7,468 nt of DNA from JBDKGV01 sp039798005 (GCA_039798005.1 JBDKGV010000174.1:1-7468), one strand, 5' to 3'; positions 1 to 6,297 are shown, numbered from the stretch's first letter. The notes: generated by a model not told the origin, from the sequence alone. Numbers and translations are program-made.

Positions 1-867
1 TAGTTGGAATGTGTCGCTGGATGCATTTAGGATTTTTGCGGTTGTTGTTTTTGTGTGGGTATATGAAAATGTGGTGTCATTGGCGCTCCAATTTCCTGTT
101 ACTGATCCGGATATGGTGCTGAAATTCACAGTGTCGCAATCCACGTAACTGAAACTTCCGTTGGAATTCAATGTCCACTTGGTAATCATGCGATTGCCAC
201 TGTCCTTCCATTCCTCCCACCACTCCCCGACAAAAGCCAGTTTGGGGTCGATGGGGTATTCTCTCGAGAAGAGGCTCCAGACCTTGATTCCATCGATCGT
301 GGTGTCCTTGGCGAACTTGATCGGGCCGCTTTTGGGAAGGATGGTGTCCTTCGAGGCCTGGGTGGCATGGCTTGCGGTGTCGCGAGGGTCCTTGCCATCG
401 GTGGTGTAATACGAGCCCTTGGGCACGAAAATGCCGGATGCGGTGTCAACTTTGAGGGGGGGACCTGCTGCCACACGGATGGTGTCGGACTGCACCGTGG
501 TGGTTACGCCAGCGGCCTTCCCGTGAAAAGTGCCGCTCCAAGTGTAGGCCCTTCCCTTTTGCGGGAGGGTATCGTAGGCGCGGGCCACGATGGTGAAGGT
601 GTCGCCGATGTTCACGGCCCCAAGGACCAGCCGCTGTCCTTTGACCAAGGAGTAGAGGGTGTCGATTTTGCTGACCGGCCTTCCGCCGCTGGTCAGGATC
701 AGCTCGAACTTGTCGCCGCGCAATTCAGTTTCGCCGTCCGCCACGATGCGGGGGGCCAAGGTGAGGGTGCCGGCATCGCCCGGGCTGGAGGTCTCCGTGA
801 TGCTGTCGACACACGAACTCAGGAAGAAGGCGGCAAGGATGCCGACAAGGGCTTTGGTGGTCTTCAT
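1..867 (-). CDS. Modular surface/periplasmic lipoprotein, C-terminus cut by window edge
   Basis: The frame is open from ATG at 867 to the left edge (289 codons, no stop), so the protein is incomplete. Residues 1-19 form a lipoprotein signal: K2 and K5, a hydrophobic core, then the lipobox LSSC with Cys19 as predicted lipidation site. Residues about 25-115 are rich in T, V and D and look like a beta-sandwich. Residues about 135-195 contain YYTTDGKDP (153-161) and a following K-F-A-K-D-T-T-I run, which resemble the chitobiase/beta-hexosaminidase C-terminal fold. From about 212 (FVGEWWEEW) the sequence resembles a lipocalin-like small-molecule-binding barrel. Both domain calls are by eye and tentative. 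No catalytic motif is visible; the role is probably binding or structural in the outer membrane. Its ATG overlaps the stop of the CsgG-like gene (ATGA), so translation is probably coupled; a GGAG lies about 11 bases upstream. Hand-counted G+C of the last 180 bases is about 42%, far below the neighbouring DNA. Confidence 0.88.
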   Translation of the reverse strand, partial: MKTTKALVGILAAFFLSSCVDSITETSSPGDAGTLTLAPRIVADGETELRGDKFELILTSGGRPVSKIDTLYSLVKGQRLVLGAVNIGDTFTIVARAYDTLPQKGRAYTWSGTFHGKAAGVTTTVQSDTIRVAAGPPLKVDTASGIFVPKGSYYTTDGKDPRDTASHATQASKDTILPKSGPIKFAKDTTIDGIKVWSLFSREYPIDPKLAFVGEWWEEWKDSGNRMITKWTLNSNGSFSYVDCDTVNFSTISGSVTGNWSANDTTFSYTHTKTTTAKILNASSDTFQL

Positions 868-1556
868 GGGACGGTCATCTCCACGGACGATGTGGTCGGG
901 ACGATGTTGGTGTTCGGGGTCGAGGCGGCGGCCTCCGGGGTCGCATCGCCTTGCATCAGGAGCACGGCGGCGGTGGCTCCTCCGGCGATCACCACGCCAC
1001 CCAGCACCCAAGGCCAGACGGAGCCGCCTGAGGAGGGCGCTTTGGCCTGCTGCTCGGGAACGGGTACCGGTTTCGGGGAGGTGTCGGGAAGCAGGTCATT
1101 GACCGACAGGGGCAGACACTGGGTCAGGACGTCGTCGATGGCGCCCTTCTGGTTGCGCGTGCTGGAGCCCAGCACCTCGCCGCTGCCGACATCCACCATG
1201 CGCAGGGTGAGCGAGTAGGTGGAGCCCACGTGGCCCAGCGAGCCGACCAGGAGGCGATCGACGGCCAGGAGCTTGCCGACCTCCACGGAACAGTCGGACT
1301 GGCTGCAGGCGGACTGCTGGAAGCCTTGTTCCTTGAGGATGCGGTTCATCTGGGAGCGCTCCAGGACGCGCACCTTGCGGGTCCGGAGCAGTTCGCTTCC
1401 GATGGCGTCCTCGATGGTGGCCACGGTGCCCGAATCAACGGAGCGGGCCGAGAGAGGCATCACGGCGATTTGGGGAATGCGCGGTTCGGCGGCGTAGGTG
1501 CTGCAGGCCAGGGCAGCCAAAAGCGCAAGGGCGCATGGCAAGGCTCGAAGTTTCAT
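864..1556 (-). CDS. CsgG/HfaB-like secreted protein with C-terminal membrane segment
   Basis: 230 aa. Residues 1-23 are a signal peptide; cleavage after TYAA is likely, although Cys18 (ALAC) could be an atypical lipobox. Residues 28-150 follow the CsgG/HfaB or TolB-N-like pattern: IAVMPL strand, a helix with IEDAIGSELL, VRVLERSQMNRIL, an acidic stretch with C84 and C89 that could form a disulfide, then LAVDRLLVGSLG and YSLTLRMVDVGSGEVLGS. A Pro-rich linker (157-175) leads to a hydrophobic segment WPWVLGGVVIAGGATAAVLLM (181-201) and a short T/S-rich tail. CsgG itself is an outer-membrane secretion pore. This protein is shorter and its C-terminal membrane helix is not typical of CsgG, so a pore is not implied; an envelope sensor or scaffold is equally possible. 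Start chosen for the signal peptide and GAGG 5 bases upstream (1562-1565). The downstream lipoprotein gene overlaps by ATGA, so the two probably act together. Confidence 0.9.
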   Translation of the reverse strand: MKLRALPCALALLAALACSTYAAEPRIPQIAVMPLSARSVDSGTVATIEDAIGSELLRTRKVRVLERSQMNRILKEQGFQQSACSQSDCSVEVGKLLAVDRLLVGSLGHVGSTYSLTLRMVDVGSGEVLGSSTRNQKGAIDDVLTQCLPLSVNDLLPDTSPKPVPVPEQQAKAPSSGGSVWPWVLGGVVIAGGATAAVLLMQGDATPEAAASTPNTNIVPTTSSVEMTVP

Positions 1557-1566
1557 GAGTGCCTCG

Positions 1567-1595
1567 TTCGGATTGGGATGCTTATATCAGATAAT
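1567..1595 (+). promoter_or_regulatory. Possible divergent promoter for the helicase gene
   Basis: On the plus strand, TTCGGA (1567-1572) and GATAAT (1590-1595) are 17 bases apart. The -10 box matches 5 of 6 consensus bases, the -35 only 3 of 6. The -10 box overlaps that of the opposing promoter, so RNA polymerase could serve only one direction at a time. Prediction by eye only. Confidence 0.3.
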
Positions 1596-1620
1596 TAGCA
1601 TCCGCAAAGGCAACAATCAA
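1591..1620 (-). promoter_or_regulatory. Possible sigma-70-type promoter for the CsgG-like/lipoprotein operon
   Basis: Read on the minus strand, TTGATT (1615-1620) and AATTAT (1591-1596) are separated by 18 bases and lie in an AT-rich island upstream of the ATG at 1556. Each box matches 4 of 6 consensus bases. The predicted transcript would have a leader of about 30 bases containing the GAGG ribosome-binding site. The match is by eye; sigma-factor consensus in this phylum may differ. Confidence 0.35.
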
Positions 1621-1693
1621 GCACGAAGGATTGAAAGCGGGTTTCAGTCGGAAAACGCAAGGAGTGGAATCTCTCAATGCGTATGTTGGCGCT

Positions 1694-3535
1694 ATGGGTG
1701 AAATCGGGAAGGATGAAGTGGATTCCAGCGACGAGTTCTGGCGCACCGAAGGCATGGACCACGGTGAGGAAGGCATGGTCCACGACCCCGAGATGGCCCT
1801 GTTCCTGCGCGCGCTTCGCAAGCAGGTGATGGATGAGGCCGAAGAAGGGGCGAGGTCCGTGCGGCGCGACTGGAAGAAGCCCTTGGACCAGCGCGTCGAG
1901 GACGGCGTGGCCCTGGAGAATGTCACTTGCAAGATGCTGGACGAAGGCTGGATCGAGGTTTCCTTCGAGCGCAACCACAGCCGGTTCCGGGAAGGCGACC
2001 TGGTGCAGATCGGCATCGGCGACCCCGTCAAGGAGCCGGGAGTCAACGCCTTCATCGAGCGCGAGGATGATGGCCGGTTCCTTCTGTATGTGGGAGAGCA
2101 GGAACGCAAGGACCGGGCGATGGACCTGGAAGCCTTGGCAGACTTGAGGGTACTGGACCTGGGGCACATGGACCTTTCCCGGCAGGTGCTGGAGGCCTTG
2201 ATCGAACTGGGCGCCTCGCGCGAAGGCCGCGAGCGGGTGCTGCCGCTTCTGATGGGGCGACTGACCCCCAAGATCGACTTGGCCCGAGCCACCCTTGCCG
2301 AACTGCACGGATTGGAGCGCGGCTTCAACTGGAGCCAGTGCGAGGCGCTGGCTCACTGCTTTGCCACCGACCTGCATACGCTTGTCCAGGGGCCGCCCGG
2401 CACGGGCAAGACGCGGGTGCTCGCGGAGGCTGCGGGAATGCTCGCGCGTGAAGGCAAGCGGGTGCTGGTGACCTCGCTCACGCACAGGGCCATCCACAAT
2501 GCGCTGGAGGCCGTGGCGCGCGTGTCGGAGCACACCTTCCCGGTGGCCAAGGTGGGAGGCCAACCGGTGGAGGGACTTTCCTTCCCCTTCTACGATTCGA
2601 TCCGCAACAGTCCGCTGCACCGGCACGACAAAGGGTATGTGGTGGGGGCGACGCCGTTTGCGGCCGCCTCGGGCCGGTTGGGCAAGGACGCGTTTGATGT
2701 GGTCATCTTCGACGAGGCCTCCCAGTTGACCGTCTCGCTTGCGGTGCTTGCCATGCGCAAGGGCAAGCGTTTCCTGTTCTTTGGCGACCATCGCCAGCTC
2801 CCGCCGGTCCTGCACACCGCAAGCGGCACCAAGGCGCATCAATCGTCGGTCTTTGGTCTGCTTGCCGACCGCGGGCACGATACGCTCCTCACCGAGACCT
2901 ACCGCATGCCGCCTTCGCTTTCGCTGTGGCCAAGCCAGGCCTTCTACGGAGGCGAGCTGGAAAGCCATGAGTCGGTGGGGGAGCGCAAGCTGGAACTGAC
3001 CTCGTTTCCTTCGCGGTTCGAGACCATCGTGGACCCCAAGACCCCGCGCGTGTATGTGCGCCTCACGCATTTCGCCTCGCGCACCAAGAGCGACCCCGAG
3101 GCGCGTCTGGTCGCCGAGATCGCCGCCGAGTTCCTGGCCTGCGGCGTACCGGCCAAGGAGCTTGCCGTCATCGCGCCTTTCCGGGCGCAAGGCCGTCTGA
3201 TTCGCGTGCATCTGGAGGAACTGGTCCCCGACCCCTATGTGCGGCGCGACCTCGTGGTCGATACGGTGGAGCGGATGCAGGGCCAGGAGCGCAATGTGGT
3301 GATCGTCTCGCTCACTGCCTCGGACCCCGTATGGGCGGCCAAGCTTGCCGAGTTCTACTTCCAGCCCGAGCGCCTGAACGTCTCGATCACCCGCGCCCGG
3401 TGCAAGCTCGTGATGGTGGGGTCGCCGCGCATCCTGGAGGCCCTGCCGAAGGACCCGGACCTTGCCGCCTCGGTGGGCCTTCTGCGCTCGCTGTTGACCC
3501 AATCGAAGCGGGTGGACATCGCACTGCCGGAATAG
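1694..3535 (+). CDS. Compact SF1B (Upf1/DNA2-like) ATP-dependent helicase
   Basis: 613 aa from ATG 1694; the frame extends in frame to TTG 1631 (634 aa). Helicase motifs in order, numbered from ATG 1694: Walker A QGPPGTGKT (232-240, K239), motif Ia TSLTHRA, Walker B FDEAS (from 339), motif III GDHRQLPP (364-371), motif V VDTVERMQGQE (522-532), motif VI LNVSITRAR (561-569). DEAS, GDHRQLPP and the QGQE block place it in the Upf1/SMUBP2/DNA2 branch of superfamily 1, which unwinds DNA or RNA 5' to 3' with ATP. Residues before about 230 resemble the beta-barrel/stalk insert region; no nuclease, zinc cluster or other added domain is visible. It is a single gene, divergent from the CsgG-like operon and convergent with the 531-aa gene, so context gives no pathway. 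Cytoplasmic nucleic-acid maintenance is the safe reading. Start is uncertain: no good Shine-Dalgarno precedes 1694, and GAAGGA directly abuts TTG 1631. Confidence 0.94.
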   Translation: MGEIGKDEVDSSDEFWRTEGMDHGEEGMVHDPEMALFLRALRKQVMDEAEEGARSVRRDWKKPLDQRVEDGVALENVTCKMLDEGWIEVSFERNHSRFREGDLVQIGIGDPVKEPGVNAFIEREDDGRFLLYVGEQERKDRAMDLEALADLRVLDLGHMDLSRQVLEALIELGASREGRERVLPLLMGRLTPKIDLARATLAELHGLERGFNWSQCEALAHCFATDLHTLVQGPPGTGKTRVLAEAAGMLAREGKRVLVTSLTHRAIHNALEAVARVSEHTFPVAKVGGQPVEGLSFPFYDSIRNSPLHRHDKGYVVGATPFAAASGRLGKDAFDVVIFDEASQLTVSLAVLAMRKGKRFLFFGDHRQLPPVLHTASGTKAHQSSVFGLLADRGHDTLLTETYRMPPSLSLWPSQAFYGGELESHESVGERKLELTSFPSRFETIVDPKTPRVYVRLTHFASRTKSDPEARLVAEIAAEFLACGVPAKELAVIAPFRAQGRLIRVHLEELVPDPYVRRDLVVDTVERMQGQERNVVIVSLTASDPVWAAKLAEFYFQPERLNVSITRARCKLVMVGSPRILEALPKDPDLAASVGLLRSLLTQSKRVDIALPE

Positions 3536-3557
3536 ACGGAAATTGTCAAATTCCGTC
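3535..3557 (+). other. Small stem-loop at the helicase stop codon
   Basis: GACGGAA (3535-3541) pairs with TTCCGTC (3551-3557) across a 9-base loop. It starts on the last base of the helicase stop codon. There is no T-run after it, so it is a weak terminator at best; it may protect the 3' end of the mRNA. Confidence 0.35.
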
Positions 3558-3596
3558 GAGGCCGACGTTCCCGGTCAGCATCCGGCTTGCGATCTC

Positions 3597-3635
3597 AACT
3601 TGTAAAACACAAATGCCAATTGTGTTTTACAAGTT
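3597..3635. terminator. Perfect 16-bp inverted repeat between convergent genes, probable bidirectional terminator
   Basis: AACTTGTAAAACACAA (3597-3612) is matched exactly by its reverse complement (3620-3635) around a 7-base loop. It lies 61 bases after the helicase stop and 17 bases after the stop of the 531-aa minus-strand gene, so it is placed to stop both transcripts. It is AT-rich in GC-rich surroundings and has no T-run outside the stem beyond the TTTT within the arm, so it is not a textbook intrinsic terminator. An operator or mobile-element remnant cannot be excluded. Confidence 0.6.
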
Positions 3636-3652
3636 TCGTGGGTGGGTTGTGC

Positions 3653-5248
3653 TTACGAGCCGCCCATCGGTCCGATCTCCTTCGGGAACTTGACCCCGCT
3701 GATCCTGACATCGATCCGGACGGTCGCGTTGGATCGGATCCCCAGGACCGGGAAGCGGTAGCGGCTGACCTTGTCGCGCATCGCATCGCGCAGCGGAGAG
3801 GGGAGGTTCCCGACAACCTCGCCGGCGATCACCTGGCCTTCGGGCGAGATGGTGAAGTGCAGGGTGAAGCGTCTGTGGGGAATGGATTCAAGCAGGGGAA
3901 GGGACTTCCGGACGAGATGTCCCAGACCAGGGAGGTGGGCGCGCAGGACTTGCAGGACGGAAGCTTCGGAGCGTTCCGAGTTCCCTTCCCAGCGCAACTG
4001 GCCCAGCTCCAGGGCGGGCATCGGGAAATTGTGCCCGATCCTTGGTGCGTCCGTCCCCTGCTGCATCCGCATCTGGTGTTCCATGGCAGTCTGCTGGAGC
4101 CGAGGGTTCGGGGGATCGCTCAAGGCGTTGTGCATGTCGCCGATGACGCTTCCCCAGGAAATCGTCCTGCTTTCGCTCGGCTCGGAGTTGTCAAGGAAGC
4201 GTCGTCCTTCCGGGCAACCGTTGGAGTCCAGGATCGATTCGCGATGCACCAGGAGGACATGGCGCCGGATCCGGGTCAAGGGCCAGGCAAGGTGCAGGGG
4301 AATGGCTGAATCCAAGGCGGCAGGATCGAGCCAGGCGCACCATTGAACGCTCGGGTGGGGAAGGAAATCGATCTGCTGCTCGTTCCAGCGGCTTGCAAAG
4401 GCGCGGGCCTGCACTTCTCCAAGTTCCCGGCCCAACGCATAGGTCCGGGCGTCGGGGAGTCTTCCGGTTTCGGTCAGGCAGAAGGTCTGGCCGGGTTCGA
4501 GCCGTGGGGTACGTCCCCCGCGCCCGGGTTGGAAGGCGGTGGCGATGGCGGCGAAGTCGTGGAGCACATGCTTGCCCCGGTTCACGAAGCACACGGTATC
4601 CGCGCCGCGATTGAGGATCTCCACCCGACCGGGTGAAGGGATGCTGGCTTCAAAGGCAAGAAACCCGACACTGTCGCGCCCCAAGACCAGCATGCGGTTG
4701 CGGGCTTCAAGGTTTGCGGTGGCTTCCGGTCTCGTGTTGGAAAGGGGATTCAAACCGATTATGGGCCCCAGACGCCAAGACGCCAGGCTGCCTTGCGGGG
4801 AGAGGATCGTCATGCCGCTTGGAAAGTCCAGCGTCAATTGAAAGGGCAAAGCGATCGCAGAACGGACCGTCAGGGAAGGCAGGATTGCGGAGCTCCATTG
4901 GTTGGAAACCATGAAAGTGGGGCGGCCATGGAACGCTTGGTCCAGACGAAGGCTGGGAGCGCCATCCTTGATGCCGGCGATACGGAGCCGACGCATTTGG
5001 CTGTCCTGGGGGCTCGGATAGAGGCGTTCCAGCGACAGGGAATCGCAGCGGATGTCGGTGGACAGCGGGTTCCTGAGGCGGATTCCGTTGGTTGACGGGA
5101 GGACGCCGGGGTCGGCATCGAGGATGACTCCCCATTGCTCGACCTCCATGACCAGCAGACGGTAGGTGCCGAAAACCGTGGCTCCCAAGGCGATGAAGAG
5201 CAGAAGGACCCAAGGCAGGGACGGACGGGGGAGTTTGGGGAGTTGCAT
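3653..5248 (-). CDS. Membrane-anchored HEWG-type domain protein with C-terminal AgmX/TonB-like domain
   Basis: 531 aa. A short basic N-terminus and one membrane helix (about 11-33) are followed by MEVEQWGVILDAD (34-46), the degenerate form of the HEWG motif of the paralogue at 6298-7392. The two align along their length: RCDS (67-70), SWRLG (157-161), FLAFEASIP (196-204) then FVNRG (221-225), a helix around 265-290, and LLVHRESILDSNGCPEG (332-348). A linker (about 355-425) leads to residues 426-517, where SVLQVLRAHLPGLGHL, FTLHFTISPEGQVI and RYRFP fit the AgmX/PglI or TonB C-terminal fold. Such domains transmit proton-motive force from ExbB/ExbD-type channels across the periplasm; exbD is the preceding gene. 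The substrate is unknown. ATG 5248 was chosen because the membrane helix starts just after it; no Shine-Dalgarno is visible. An in-frame extension to 5530 is translated repeat DNA and is rejected. Expected topology: N-terminus in the cytoplasm, bulk in the periplasm. Confidence 0.88.
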   Translation of the reverse strand: MQLPKLPRPSLPWVLLLFIALGATVFGTYRLLVMEVEQWGVILDADPGVLPSTNGIRLRNPLSTDIRCDSLSLERLYPSPQDSQMRRLRIAGIKDGAPSLRLDQAFHGRPTFMVSNQWSSAILPSLTVRSAIALPFQLTLDFPSGMTILSPQGSLASWRLGPIIGLNPLSNTRPEATANLEARNRMLVLGRDSVGFLAFEASIPSPGRVEILNRGADTVCFVNRGKHVLHDFAAIATAFQPGRGGRTPRLEPGQTFCLTETGRLPDARTYALGRELGEVQARAFASRWNEQQIDFLPHPSVQWCAWLDPAALDSAIPLHLAWPLTRIRRHVLLVHRESILDSNGCPEGRRFLDNSEPSESRTISWGSVIGDMHNALSDPPNPRLQQTAMEHQMRMQQGTDAPRIGHNFPMPALELGQLRWEGNSERSEASVLQVLRAHLPGLGHLVRKSLPLLESIPHRRFTLHFTISPEGQVIAGEVVGNLPSPLRDAMRDKVSRYRFPVLGIRSNATVRIDVRISGVKFPKEIGPMGGS

Positions 5249-5281
5249 CGGGTGACGTTTCGCGTGAAGAGGGAATCGAGG

Positions 5282-5309
5282 AAAATAGCTCGGTGGCTGG
5301 ATTTGCCAA
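5282..5309 (-). promoter_or_regulatory. Possible promoter for the 531-aa gene, -35 box inside a repeat copy
   Basis: Read on the minus strand, TTGGCA (5304-5309; 5 of 6 bases of the -35 consensus) is followed after 16 bases by TATTTT (5282-5287; 4 of 6 of the -10 consensus). Transcription would begin near 5275, about 27 bases before the ATG. The -35 hexamer is the end of the first 36-bp repeat. Seen by eye only. Confidence 0.35.
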
Positions 5310-5338
5310 GCGATGCGCTTCGCGCGCCAGGGATGCCG
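5303..5338. repeat. 36-bp direct repeat, copy 1
   Basis: The sequence from TTGCCAAGCGATGCGC to the final GATGCCG is identical to copy 2, which starts 83 bases downstream. It contains GCGCTTCGCGCGC, a partly self-complementary core. Identity ends at both edges, so the unit is well delimited here. Confidence 0.85.
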
Positions 5339-5365
5339 CGTTCGCTTGCCATCGCCCACCCCTGC

Positions 5366-5383
5366 CCCTCCCGTCCGGGAGGG
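5366..5383. repeat. Palindrome between the two direct repeats (8-bp arms)
   Basis: CCCTCCCG (5366-5373) pairs with CGGGAGGG (5376-5383) around TC. It lies between the two 36-bp copies and resembles the REP-like intergenic palindromes of GC-rich bacteria. The nearby palindrome at 5541-5559 shares the CCCTCCC arm. Confidence 0.7.
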
Positions 5384-5385
5384 AA

Positions 5386-5421
5386 TTGCCAAGCGATGCG
5401 CTTCGCGCGCCAGGGATGCCG
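5386..5421. repeat. 36-bp direct repeat, copy 2
   Basis: Base-for-base identical to 5303-5338 over 36 positions. It begins two bases after the palindrome at 5366-5383. Two copies with one 47-bp spacer are too few and too irregular for a CRISPR array. Confidence 0.85.
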
Positions 5422-5448
5422 GCCTTTGGCCCAAGACCCCGCAGCCCG

Positions 5449-5477
5449 GCAGAGACGCCCCGTCGGGGCGTCTCTGC
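5449..5477. repeat. Perfect 13-bp-arm GC-rich hairpin
   Basis: GCAGAGACGCCCC (5449-5461) pairs with GGGGCGTCTCTGC (5465-5477) around GTC. It is very stable in RNA or single-stranded DNA from either strand. With no T-run it is more likely a REP-type element or mRNA-stabilising hairpin after exbD than an intrinsic terminator, although it could help end the upstream transcript. Confidence 0.75.
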
Positions 5478-5540
5478 GAAAGGGCGAGGAGGCTTGGCAG
5501 GCAGCCCGCCCCCCCTTCGGAAGGCTCCATCCCTCCCCAG

Positions 5541-5559
5541 CCCTCCCAACTTGGGAGGG
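5541..5559. repeat. Palindrome 41 bases after the exbD stop
   Basis: CCCTCCCAA (5541-5549) and TTGGGAGGG (5551-5559) flank one base; as RNA this gives a 7-bp stem with a 5-base loop. It lies downstream of the exbD stop codon on the minus strand and could stabilise or end that mRNA. It is the third palindrome of this spacer. Confidence 0.65.
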
Positions 5560-5599
5560 AGCCGCAACCATGCGCAGGGGAGGCGCCCGGGAGACTGTC

Positions 5600-6118
5600 C
5601 TATGGAGCGTACACTCCTTTCAGGGCGATGTTCGGGAACAGGGGCTTGCCCGAGAGCGCTCCGTCCTTGTCGCTGTGCAGGGTCGCCTGGTCCATCACCT
5701 GCTGCAGGTGCTCGACCGGGACCATGCCGGCCGGATCGAGCGCCAAGCGGGTTTCCCCGGGGAAGCGGCTCTTGAGCTCCACGAGGGTCTGATGGAAGCG
5801 GGCAAGCGCCGTCTCGTTCGTGCCTTGGCCGTCGAGCGGGAGCGCAAGCAGGGGCTTTTCGTCAGATCCGTTCGGGTTGAGGAAGACCTTGATCGAATCC
5901 TTGGGCATCTGCACCACGAGATCGAACGGAGGCGTGACGGGGACGAGCTTGGGGGAGCTGACCGGAGCGGGGAGCTTGGCGGTGGTGACCACGACCACAA
6001 AGAAGCTGGTGGAAAGCATGAGGAAGGGGATGAGGACCATCATCAGGTCCAGGAACGGGGTGAGGTTGAGGTTTCCCCCCTCGGTGGTCTCGGTATCGAT
6101 CTTGACGCGACGGATCAT
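5600..6118 (-). CDS. exbD: ExbD/TolR-family biopolymer transport subunit
   Basis: 172 aa. A short cytoplasmic N-terminus is followed by LNLTPFLDLMMVLIPFLML (17-35), within a single membrane helix running to about residue 44. This is the ExbD/TolR signature, and D24 matches the conserved proton-conducting aspartate. Residues 45-65 form a Pro-rich linker, and 66-172 form the periplasmic domain, with VPVEHLQQVMDQA (133-145) matching the usual helix. ExbD works in a pentameric-ExbB channel that couples proton flow to a TonB-like partner spanning the periplasm. No ExbB/TolQ gene is in the window; it may lie upstream past the right edge. The neighbours are two HEWG-type membrane proteins, one with a TonB-like end, which are its likely partners. 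Start is supported by AGGAGA at 6125-6130, six bases before ATG 6118. Length is slightly above the usual 130-150 residues. Confidence 0.95.
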   Translation of the reverse strand: MIRRVKIDTETTEGGNLNLTPFLDLMMVLIPFLMLSTSFFVVVVTTAKLPAPVSSPKLVPVTPPFDLVVQMPKDSIKVFLNPNGSDEKPLLALPLDGQGTNETALARFHQTLVELKSRFPGETRLALDPAGMVPVEHLQQVMDQATLHSDKDGALSGKPLFPNIALKGVYAP

Positions 6119-6297
6119 GGCTGTTCTCCTGTGTTGCGGGCGCCTCGGCGCCCGGCGGTGGTGTTTGATTTGACGGATTCTGTCGAATCTCTCCGGGTCC
6201 GGTTCCCCGAAGCCTGCTTCGTGGCCTCATTCCCGGAATTGCTGGCCAGAGGAATCCTCGCAGCTTGCTGCGAGGTGATTCATTGACAAATTTTGTC
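6119..6297. other. 179-bp spacer with four short palindromes before exbD
   Basis: Between the 364-aa gene and exbD lie four palindromes: 6285-6297 (GACAAA / TTTGTC), 6256-6275 (CCTCGCAGC / GCTGCGAGG around TT), 6208-6221 (CGAAGC / GCTTCG) and 6138-6153 (GGGCGCC / GGCGCCC around TC). None has a T-run. They could be a partial terminator or RNA-processing sites that set the ratio of exbD to the upstream genes. No promoter is convincing here. The exbD ribosome-binding site AGGAGA is at 6125-6130. No gene was found in it. Confidence 0.6.

Larger units (their letters stand above)
5249..5599. other. 351-bp non-coding spacer filled with repeats
   Basis: This stretch lies between the exbD stop and the 531-aa gene. 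It contains two identical 36-bp direct repeats, three GC-rich palindromes (listed separately) and a possible promoter at its left end. Open frames across it on both strands exist only because the repeats lack stops: they translate the same repeat differently in each frame and match no protein pattern I know. Confidence 0.7.

Noticed and set aside
367..1218. 283-codon plus-strand open frame
   Set aside because: It is antisense to the lipoprotein and CsgG-like genes, which both have signal peptides and coupled starts; no domain pattern is seen.
1677..1829. 50-codon open frame with a good ribosome-binding site upstream
   Set aside because: It overlaps the helicase start out of frame and shows no recognisable pattern; kept as an observation about start choice, not as a gene.
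1595..3502. 635-codon open frame on the minus strand opposite the helicase
   Set aside because: It lies wholly antisense to a gene with intact helicase motifs, has low-complexity His/Arg/Gly/Gln-rich composition, and shows no domain. It results from high G+C third positions.
5303..5421. CRISPR-like pair of repeats
   Set aside because: Only two copies, one 47-bp spacer that itself contains a palindrome, and no cas genes nearby.
5449..5477. Strong intrinsic terminator for exbD
   Set aside because: The stem is very stable, but no T-run follows on either strand, so a rho-independent terminator cannot be claimed.
5249..5530. N-terminal extension of the 531-aa protein to ATG 5530
   Set aside because: The added 94 residues are a translation of the 36-bp repeats and palindromes and would place the membrane helix far inside the protein; ATG 5248 is just before that helix.
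5135..6286. 383-codon plus-strand open frame
   Set aside because: It is antisense to exbD and to the start of the 531-aa gene and runs through the repeat spacer; the translation shows no domain pattern.
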